NCBI GenBank assembly: GCA_903834675.1
Contig: CAILKC010000874.1
Coordinates: 1-19,943, forward strand
From: an uncultured Victivallales bacterium
Lineage (GTDB): Bacteria; Verrucomicrobiota; Lentisphaeria; Oligosphaerales; JAFGRS01
Direction: 5' to 3'
Length of the DNA: 19,943 bases
This document shows, piece after piece, positions 1-5,779 of this stretch. Position numbers and translations under genes: made by a program. The notes under the pieces were generated by a model. That model saw only the letters and a program-made list of their open reading frames with translations. It had not been told where the DNA came from and ran no database searches. Each line of letters begins with the position of its first letter. The first letter of the stretch is position 1.

Positions 1-13
1 GGCTCCACCGCTG

Positions 14-103
14 CGCCTGAGGCCAGGCGCCTCTCCAGAAGACTATCGCCTGAGGCCAGGCGCCTCTCCAGAAGACTATCGCCTGAGGCCAGGCGTCTCT
101 CCA
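14..103. repeat. 33-bp tandem repeat array A (3 units, last truncated)
   Basis: Units begin at 14, 47 and 80 with an exact 33-bp period. The third unit stops after 24 bp. Every unit starts with the perfect hairpin CGCCTG-AGGC-CAGGCG (6-bp stem, 4-nt loop), followed by a linker containing CTCTCCAGAAGACTAT. Array A plus the following spacer is 122 bp long and is repeated with the same length as array B plus spacer (136 onward), so there is a higher-order 122-bp period. The window starts inside a preceding spacer copy (1-13), so the array probably continues upstream. Confidence 0.93.
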
Positions 104-135
104 GGGGAATGGAGATGCGGTGGGCTCCACCGCCG
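104..135 (+). repeat. REP-like spacer: GGAG plus 7-bp hairpin (intact copy)
   Basis: This 32-bp spacer separates arrays A and B. It contains GGAG (111-114), two bases, then a perfect hairpin GCGGTGG (117-123), loop GCT, CCACCGC (127-133). A tetranucleotide just 5' of a palindrome is the known layout of REP elements recognised by RAYT transposases. A partial copy (bases 1-13) opens the window, and a split copy flanks the transposase unit at 226-236 and 768-793. REP identity is inferred from this layout and from the adjacent RAYT gene. Confidence 0.7.
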
Positions 136-225
136 CGCCTGAGGCCAGGCGCCTCTCCAGAAGACTTTCGCCTGAGGCCAGGCGCCTCTTCAGAAGACTA
201 TCGCCTGAGGCCAGGCGCCTCTCTT
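136..225. repeat. 33-bp tandem repeat array B (3 units, last truncated)
   Basis: Units begin at 136, 169 and 202; the last is again cut to 24 bp, exactly as in array A. The hairpin CGCCTG/CAGGCG is intact in all three. Differences from the consensus lie in the linker only (A to T at 167, C to T at 190, and a changed end of the truncated unit). Confidence 0.93.
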
Positions 226-236
226 GGGGAATGGAG
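226..236 (+). repeat. Left fragment of split REP-like spacer
   Basis: GGGGAATGGAG here is identical to the first 11 bases of the intact spacer at 104-114. The rest of the spacer does not follow. It resumes, preceded by another GGAG, at 768 on the far side of the transposase unit. This marks the left junction of the insertion. Confidence 0.75.
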
Positions 237-767
237 CCCCATCACCACGGCAGTTCCTGCATGTGCCCCTGGTAGGCCCAGTCGTCGGTGGTCCGAACCA
301 GACATCGCCGGACCGGGTTCTGCGTCACGTACTCCAACTTCCGCAAGTAGTGCTCTTGGTCCCGCATCTGCGTATCCCAGCAGTCCCAGACAAAGGCTCC
401 TTTGAGTGTGGCTGCATCCGTGCCCGCCAGACGCTTCCAGTACTTGCACCAGCTCTTGACCGTATCCCTCTCCTGTGTCTGCGGCGAGCAGAAAAGGTGA
501 ACGTGATCGGGCATGATCATGTAGTAGCCGACGACCCACCGTACCGCGTTTGCCCAAGCGTGACGCAATGCTTCGTGTGCCCTTTCGTCAGCCAGGATGG
601 GCCGACGGTTGACCGTGGTGACGGTCACCAGCACGATGATCGGCTGGTTGTGGCGCTCAACGGGACTCGGGTGAGCCGGGTGGTGCCGGGTTGCGGTCTC
701 AGTGTTCTCTATCGTTCTGCCCACCATGGATGCTCCCTCGTGCTGGTCATGTCGACCCTGACTGCCA
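237..767 (-). mobile_element. RAYT transposase unit inserted in a repeat spacer
   Basis: These 531 bp are the sequence that interrupts an otherwise recognisable spacer: the left spacer piece ends in GGAG at 233-236 and the right piece begins with GGAG at 768-771. The unit contains only the RAYT gene and short flanks. IS200/IS605-type HUH elements insert next to a fixed short target, so the GGAG at the junction is compatible with either target choice or a 4-bp duplication. I see no long terminal inverted repeats, as expected for this class. The boundaries are inferred from comparison with the intact spacer, not from a second copy of the element. Confidence 0.6.
242..727 (-). CDS. REP-associated tyrosine transposase (RAYT, Y1/HUH type)
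   Basis: The 161-residue product matches the Transposase_17/Y1_Tnp family, single-strand DNA transposases that nick and rejoin hairpin-bearing DNA through a 5'-phosphotyrosine. The HUH metal site is H75-V-H77 within the characteristic MPDHVHLF motif. The catalytic Tyr is most likely Y133, in LEYVTQNPVR, which sits where family members have Y-x-x-x-NPV. Length is normal for a RAYT (about 150-180 residues) and the frame is unbroken, so the enzyme may be active. The ATG at 725-727 has a good upstream GAGGGAG. The gene is flanked on both sides by hairpin repeats that are its plausible substrates. RAYTs are usually single-copy domesticated genes, unlike typical IS200 elements. Family assignment is strong; activity is not shown. 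Confidence 0.9.
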   Translation of the reverse strand: MVGRTIENTETATRHHPAHPSPVERHNQPIIVLVTVTTVNRRPILADERAHEALRHAWANAVRWVVGYYMIMPDHVHLFCSPQTQERDTVKSWCKYWKRLAGTDAATLKGAFVWDCWDTQMRDQEHYLRKLEYVTQNPVRRCLVRTTDDWAYQGHMQELPW

Positions 768-793
768 GGAGGTGCGGTGGGGGGCCACCGCCG
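768..793 (+). repeat. Right fragment of split REP-like spacer
   Basis: GGAG (768-771), two bases, then hairpin GCGGTGG (774-780), loop GGGG, CCACCGC (785-791). Compared with the intact copy the 7-bp stem is identical while the loop differs in both sequence and length (GCT versus GGGG). It lies about 40 bp upstream of the transposase start codon, which is where REPs commonly flank RAYT genes. Confidence 0.72.
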
Positions 794-1004
794 CGCCTGA
801 GGCCAGGCGCCTCTCCAGAAGACTATCGCCTGAGGCCAGGCGCCTCTCCAGAAGACTATCGCCTGGGGCCAGGCGTCTCTCCAGAAGACTATCGCCTGGG
901 GCCAGGCGTCTCTCCAGAAGACTATCGCCTGAGGCCAGGCGCCTCTCCAGAAGACTATCGCCTGAGGCCAGGCGTCTCTCCAGAAGACTTGAGCCTGAGG
1001 GTGT
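794..1004. repeat. 33-bp tandem repeat array C (6 full units plus degenerate end)
   Basis: Units begin at 794, 827, 860, 893, 926 and 959, then decay after 991 into a partial copy. All six keep the stem CGCCTG/CAGGCG. Units 860 and 893 share a loop change (AGGC to GGGC) and a C to T just after the stem, which suggests local duplication. The array ends about 17 bp from the stop codon of the convergently placed lipoprotein gene, so its hairpins would lie in that mRNA's 3' end and could act as a terminator or stabiliser. Confidence 0.93.
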
Positions 1005-1020
1005 GCTTGCGAGGCCTATG

Positions 1021-4020
1021 TCACCGGCCTACGGCACTCGGGGTTGCCTTAGCCGTCACCCCCTCGAGGGGCTTGCCGTCGGGGGCGACCAGGCGGGCGC
1101 AGGCGCCCCACTCTCCGTCGCCCTGTACCACCTTGAGCAGCAGGGTGTTCCAGCCTGGCAAGAGAGTGATCGGCAGCTCGTCCTCGCCGGGCTTTAGCTC
1201 ACGCCAGGCCGGGTTGGCGTGGACGGGTTGGCCATTCAACCAGACCTTCACGCCGTCGTTACTGCCCAGATCGAGGCGGGCCTGGAGCTCCCGCGGCGCG
1301 TAGAGGAAGGTACGCAGGTAGGCGGCCCGGTCGTCGCCGCCGAGGGCCTGCTGGAGGTCGAGCAGCCAGGGCTTATCGGGCTGCGTGCCGACCGGCAGCG
1401 GTTTCCAGTCACCGGGTTGGTCCTTGCCTTCTTCCGGGGGAAACACGGCGGTGAACAGCGCCTCGCGCGGGACGCCAGTGTAGGGTCCCGCGAGCTGCCA
1501 GCTGGTCAGGTAGGCGGCCATCCCGGAGGTCAGTTTGAGGAGGGCCTCGGCCTGGCGCTGGACCGAGTCTGCGGGGCACGCCTTCTGGGCTCGCAGGGCG
1601 AAGTCGCGAGCCTGGGCCAGGTCGAGGCCGAGGAGGCGGCGAGCCAGGGTCAACAGCGCGGTGGCGGCTGCGGTCTGGACAGCGGCGTCTCCGAGGCTGG
1701 CGCTGATGATCTCACCGGCGCGGGGATCGGGCGCCATGGCCAGGCTGGCCAGGATGGCTTTGCGTTCGTCGGCGCGGGTTGCGTCATGATCGTCCAGCGC
1801 TTCCTGCACGGCCCCAAGGGCGGTGGGGCCCCCGAGTTGGCTCAGGCTGCGCAGCAGAGCGCTGCGTACGGCGGGGGCGGTGGCGGTTTGCAGCGCGGCG
1901 GCGAGGACCTCAGCGGCGCGGTCCGGCGTGGCGGCGCGCGCGCCGATTTCGGTCAAGGCGGCGCGGACGGCTTCGCGGTCGGCGTCCGTGGGAGCCCGCG
2001 CCAGCAGGCCGACGAGGCGTGGCAGACTGCTGACCTCGACCAGGTCTGGCAGAGCCGCGCAGGCCTCGAGACGGACGTTGGCGTCAGGGTCATTTCCGGC
2101 CGCGATGACCCGTAGTCCGGCGCCGGGCTCACGCCGGAGGGTCAGCGCCCGGATCGCGGCGCGGCGCACCCCGGGATGGGCGTGGGCGAGGGTTTTCAGC
2201 AGGGCCGGTCCGACCTCATCTCCCGGCAGCCGACTGAGTGAGGCGCAGAGGGTATCGTGTTCAGGTCCGCTGGCCTTGGCGGCGGCCAGGGCCAGGGGCT
2301 CGATCTCGGCGGCGCTGCCGAGCTTTTCCAGCGCGGCGGCGGCGGCCTCACGGACCTGGCGTTCGGGGCGCTGCAGCGCCGCCAGCACGGCGGGCTTGGC
2401 AAGTCGGTCCCCGCGCTCGGCCAGGGCGGCGAGCAGGGCCACCTGCACCGCGGCATCGGCCTGGGACAGGCGTGCGGCACAGGCGGCGGTGAGGTCGGCG
2501 CCCTTCAGGGTACGGATGTAGTGTGCCGCCAGGCCCTGCAGCTCGGGGGCGGGGTCCTCCAGCGTCCGCAGGATCAGTGGCGCTGCCCGTTCGCCTTCGA
2601 GACGGACCCATCCAGCGAATGCGGCCACCCGTACCAGCAGAGGTTCCCTGGCGGCGTACAGAGCGTGGTAGGCGGCCGCTACGGCGTCGGGGTCGGTGGT
2701 GCTATCGGTCTGTTCCAAGGCCCGCAGCAGGGCGCGGGTGACCTGGTCTCGCCGCTCGCTCGGAGCGGCGGAGCGGGCCTCTTGCAGGGCGGTCATGGCC
2801 GGCATTCCGCCGATCTCGCCCAAGGCTTGCAGGGCTGCTTCGGCCAAGGCGGCGTCGGGAGTGCCGGCCAGGTCGATGAGCCGGGGCACGGACTCGGGGT
2901 CGTGACTGTTGCCCAGGGAATGCAGGACTCCGAGCTGCTGGGGGCCGGTGAGGTTCTCGAGTGCCTCGCGCAGGGCGCGCCGGGCCGCCGGGCTGTCCAG
3001 GCGCTCCAGAACCCCGCAGGCCGGGGGCGACAGCTCCGGGTCCGCCAACAGCCCTGCCAGGGTCGGCACGCAGGCGTCGGAACCGACGCGCTGCAACAGT
3101 CGGCAGGCCACCTGGCGCCCGGCCGCGGTCGTGCTGGGTGACGCGAGGACGGCGAGCAGCCGGGTCTCGAAGTCGGCATGCTCCTCGGGGGCAGCCTTGG
3201 CCAAGAGGTCCTCCACGGCGGTGATGGCCTGGCACGGGCCGCCACCCGCGAAGGCCGCCAGTTGTTGGAAGAGGTCGGCGAGGGCCGGCGCCGGGGTGGT
3301 GAGGGCAGGGCTCGATCCCGCCGGCGCTGCCGAAGCGCCTTCGGCCAGGGGGAGGATGCGGAGGTTGCGGAAGCGGACCTCACTCCCCGGGTCATGCGCC
3401 TGCAGGGCAAACGTGCCCGCGCCGAGCCGCGGCTCGGAGGCGCGCTCGGGGGGCTCGTGGTAGTCAACCACCACCTGGCCATTGAGCTTGACGCTGAGGC
3501 GCTTGCCACGCACCGTGACGTGCATCTCCCACCAGACGCCGTCGGCCACCGGGGAGCGGTCGAGGGTCGCGAGGTTGCCGAGGCTGCCGGTACGCATGGG
3601 ATCGGCAGGAGAGGTGTTGTTGATCTGAACTTCGATTCCCTGAGTTGGCCAGCCTTGATCCTGGTAGGCGGTGTGGATGAAGAGGCCCGAGGTTGCGCCC
3701 GGCAGGGTGAAGACCTCCGCCTTCAACTCGAAGTCCTGAAATGCCGGCGCCAGGGTTCCGCTTCCCACGTAGAACAAGTGTGCCCGCTGGCCGTGTACGA
3801 TGATCATGCCGTCGCGGACGGTGAAGCTGGCCGGGTTCTCGCTCGCTTTCCAGCCGGTCAGCGTGCGCCCGTCGAACAGCGTGGTCCAGCTCGGCTCCAC
3901 CGTCGGCGTCGGCGGCGCCAGTCGGGAGCAACCGGCCAGTGCCAGGAGGCAAAGAAGAGCAGATACCGTGGCGAGAGCCCGGCGCACTACCTCACTCCCG
4001 AAAACGCGCTTAAGTGGCAC
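1021..4020 (-). CDS. Lipoprotein with DUF1080, HEAT repeats and C-terminal beta module
   Basis: The 999-residue product begins at GTG with GGGAG ten bases upstream. Residues 1-31 are a lipoprotein signal ending in LALAGC, so the mature N-terminus is Cys31. Residues about 45-225 are a DUF1080 / 3-keto-disaccharide hydrolase domain (LFDGRTLTGW start, FELKAEVF, SGLFIHT, GIEVQI, NGQVVVDY, VRFRNLRI end), a concanavalin-like fold frequent in Planctomycetota and Verrucomicrobiota. Residues about 250-830 are Ala/Leu-rich helical repeats of HEAT type. Residues about 832-990 form a beta-rich module (WQLAGPY; SNDGVKVWLNG; PGWNTLLLKV) often seen at the ends of planctomycete secreted proteins. A role in carbohydrate binding or hydrolysis at the outer envelope is likely; the substrate is unknown. 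It is divergent from the dehydratase gene and ends beside repeat array C. Confidence 0.88.
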   Translation of the reverse strand: MPLKRVFGSEVVRRALATVSALLCLLALAGCSRLAPPTPTVEPSWTTLFDGRTLTGWKASENPASFTVRDGMIIVHGQRAHLFYVGSGTLAPAFQDFELKAEVFTLPGATSGLFIHTAYQDQGWPTQGIEVQINNTSPADPMRTGSLGNLATLDRSPVADGVWWEMHVTVRGKRLSVKLNGQVVVDYHEPPERASEPRLGAGTFALQAHDPGSEVRFRNLRILPLAEGASAAPAGSSPALTTPAPALADLFQQLAAFAGGGPCQAITAVEDLLAKAAPEEHADFETRLLAVLASPSTTAAGRQVACRLLQRVGSDACVPTLAGLLADPELSPPACGVLERLDSPAARRALREALENLTGPQQLGVLHSLGNSHDPESVPRLIDLAGTPDAALAEAALQALGEIGGMPAMTALQEARSAAPSERRDQVTRALLRALEQTDSTTDPDAVAAAYHALYAAREPLLVRVAAFAGWVRLEGERAAPLILRTLEDPAPELQGLAAHYIRTLKGADLTAACAARLSQADAAVQVALLAALAERGDRLAKPAVLAALQRPERQVREAAAAALEKLGSAAEIEPLALAAAKASGPEHDTLCASLSRLPGDEVGPALLKTLAHAHPGVRRAAIRALTLRREPGAGLRVIAAGNDPDANVRLEACAALPDLVEVSSLPRLVGLLARAPTDADREAVRAALTEIGARAATPDRAAEVLAAALQTATAPAVRSALLRSLSQLGGPTALGAVQEALDDHDATRADERKAILASLAMAPDPRAGEIISASLGDAAVQTAAATALLTLARRLLGLDLAQARDFALRAQKACPADSVQRQAEALLKLTSGMAAYLTSWQLAGPYTGVPREALFTAVFPPEEGKDQPGDWKPLPVGTQPDKPWLLDLQQALGGDDRAAYLRTFLYAPRELQARLDLGSNDGVKVWLNGQPVHANPAWRELKPGEDELPITLLPGWNTLLLKVVQGDGEWGACARLVAPDGKPLEGVTAKATPSAVGR

Positions 4021-4377
4021 GGCATGAATTCTCCCGCAGGTCGCAACGACACAAGGACAGGAAGGCAGCAGCCCCGGGCGAGGGGGCCTGTGGACCGGTT
4101 CGCGCGCGTCATAAAAAGCAGCCCACCCCGCAAGGCTTTCAGTGTAGGCCGGAACGCGCTTCTGTCAACCTCGCCCGGAGTCGGTACGTGTCCCGGATCC
4201 GCCACCGCGAGAGCCGCGGCTCTCAGGCAAGAGTTGCCCCACAAGCACTGGCCACGAGCGCAGGCGCAGAGACTATGTTGTAGCGGTTTCGGAGTAGGCC
4301 ATCTCGAGACGGCCCTGCCAGGGCTCAGCCTCCGCGCGGGTCCTGGGCAGAAGGGCGAACGCATAGGGAGCAGCAGC
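4021..4377. other. Divergent intergenic region
   Basis: This 357-bp gap separates the start codons of the minus-strand lipoprotein and the plus-strand dehydratase, so it should hold both promoters. I found no hexamer pair with convincing spacing on either strand. The plus-strand gene has a clear ribosome site (AGGGAG at about 4365-4370). The only distinct structure is the palindrome pair at 4209-4238. An open frame reads through from upstream but is the antisense shadow of the lipoprotein gene. Confidence 0.6.
4209..4238. promoter_or_regulatory. Paired palindromes, candidate operator
   Basis: GAGAGCCGCGGCTCTC at 4209-4224 is a perfect 16-bp palindrome. One base later GGCAA-GAG-TTGCC (4226-4238) forms a second 5-bp inverted repeat. 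They lie about 140 bp upstream of the dehydratase start in a divergent promoter region, where regulators of sugar-acid genes commonly bind. No regulator gene is in the window, so operator function is only an inference from symmetry and position. Confidence 0.3.
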
Positions 4378-5589
4378 ATGGCAGGCCTGACGATTCGTGA
4401 TCTGCGGGTGATCATGACCTCCCCCGGCGCGGGCAGCATTCAGAAGCGCCTGATGGTGGTGAAGGTGGAGACCTCCGAACCGGGTCTGTACGGCCTGGGG
4501 TGCGCCACCTTTACGCAGCGGCACCGCGCCGTAAAGACCGTGGTGGAGGATTACCTGAAGCCCCTGCTGGTGGGGCGTGACCCGCAGCGTATCGAAGACA
4601 CCTGGAATCTGGTCCACGTCAATGCCTACTGGCGCTCTGGACCGGTGATGAACAACGCCCTGTCCGGGGTGGATATGGCCTTGTGGGACATCAAGGGCAA
4701 GCTGGCCGGGATGCCGGTCTACCAGCTCCTTGGCGGCAAGTGCCGTGAGGGCGCCGCCGTGTACCGCCACGCCGACGGGCGCGAACCGGCCGAGGTTGCC
4801 GAGAGGGTGCGCGCTTACCTGGCCCAGGGCCTGCGCTTCGTGCGGGCTCAGGTGGGCGGCTACGGCGGGCGCGCCGCCATCACCCCACCGCCAGGGTCGC
4901 TGCCCGGCGCGTACTTCGACCCGGCGGCCTACACCCGCCACGTCCTCAAATTGTTCGAACACCTGCGCGAGGTGATCGGCGACGAGGTGGAACTGCTTCA
5001 CGATGTGCATGAACGGCTGGTGCCAACCGAGGCCGTACGCTTTGCCAAGAACCTGGAGCGTTTCCGCCTGTTCTTCCTTGAGGATCTGCTGCCGCCAGAG
5101 CAGGTTGAGTGGTTCCGGTTGGTGCGGCAGCAATGCGCCACGCCCCTGGCCATGGGCGAGCTTTTCGTCAACGCGCGCGAATGGCAGCCGCTGATCGAGG
5201 GGCGCCTGATCGATTTCATCCGTTGCCACATCAGCGCCATCGGCGGCCTGACTCCGGCCAGGAAGCTCGCCACCGTGTGCGAGGCGGTTGGCATCCGCAC
5301 GGCCTGGCATGGTCCCGGCGATGTGTCGCCGGTAGGCCATGCGGCCAATATCCACCTCGATGTCAGCAGCCCAAACTTCGGGGTGCAGGAGTGGGCCGGC
5401 TTTTCCGAGATCGAGCAGGAGATCTTCCCCGGCTGTCCCGAGTTACGCGACGGCTACGCTTACCCCAACGACAAGCCCGGTTTCGGCATCGACCTCGACG
5501 AGGGACTGGCCGCACGCTACCCCTGCCCCGAGGGGGTGCTGGAGTGGACCCAGGCACGCACCCCGGATGGCTCTCTGGCGTATCCGTGA
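4378..5589 (+). CDS. Enolase-superfamily sugar-acid dehydratase (ManD/RspA family)
   Basis: The 403-residue protein matches the mannonate-dehydratase subgroup of the mandelate racemase/enolase superfamily (E. coli RspA is about the same length). These enzymes remove water from D-mannonate or D-gluconate to give 2-keto-3-deoxygluconate, using Mg2+. Residues 1-125 are the capping domain and the rest is the barrel. Likely Mg2+ ligands are Asp209 (LLHDVHERL), Glu235 (FFLEDLLPPEQ) and Glu261 (MGELFVN). His211 matches the family general acid, and His311 in WHGPGDVSPVGHAA is conserved. The C-terminal PNDKPGFGIDLDE is typical. ATG 4378 is chosen because it has AGGGAG upstream and matches the family start; the open frame runs far upstream only as an antisense shadow. 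No kinase, aldolase or transporter for sugar acids lies next to it, so substrate (mannonate, gluconate or neither) is open. Confidence 0.9.
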   Translation: MAGLTIRDLRVIMTSPGAGSIQKRLMVVKVETSEPGLYGLGCATFTQRHRAVKTVVEDYLKPLLVGRDPQRIEDTWNLVHVNAYWRSGPVMNNALSGVDMALWDIKGKLAGMPVYQLLGGKCREGAAVYRHADGREPAEVAERVRAYLAQGLRFVRAQVGGYGGRAAITPPPGSLPGAYFDPAAYTRHVLKLFEHLREVIGDEVELLHDVHERLVPTEAVRFAKNLERFRLFFLEDLLPPEQVEWFRLVRQQCATPLAMGELFVNAREWQPLIEGRLIDFIRCHISAIGGLTPARKLATVCEAVGIRTAWHGPGDVSPVGHAANIHLDVSSPNFGVQEWAGFSEIEQEIFPGCPELRDGYAYPNDKPGFGIDLDEGLAARYPCPEGVLEWTQARTPDGSLAYP

Positions 5590-5779
5590 GGAGTCCTGAC
5601 CTGACTGGGGACCCCGTCGACGGCCTCACGCTCAACCGGGTCAAGTTGACAAGACCGGCATCTACCCCCACATTTGAATAGTAGGGAATTCTGTAACCGC
5701 AGCTGCGCCGATGCGGCTGACCGAAGTCGGAATGCTCGTATGCGTCACTGGGTGCGCTCAGCAGGTGTGGAGACAGCCG

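Noticed and set aside
14..1004. CRISPR array
   Set aside because: The 33-bp units are directly tandem with no unique spacers, and no cas genes are near.
691..1303. Protein-coding reading of the repeats (an 11-residue repeat RLRPGASPEDY)
   Set aside because: A 33-bp period automatically gives an in-frame peptide repeat. The frames run antisense through the transposase and lipoprotein genes and have no convincing start.
3178..4377. N-terminal extension of the dehydratase of about 400 residues
   Set aside because: It is the antisense of the lipoprotein gene with biased Arg/Gly composition. ATG 4378 has a ribosome site and matches the family length.
5646..5651. TTGACA as the -35 element of the module promoter
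   Set aside because: No acceptable -10 hexamer lies 16-18 bp downstream; the best AT-rich match (AATAGT) is 25 bp away.
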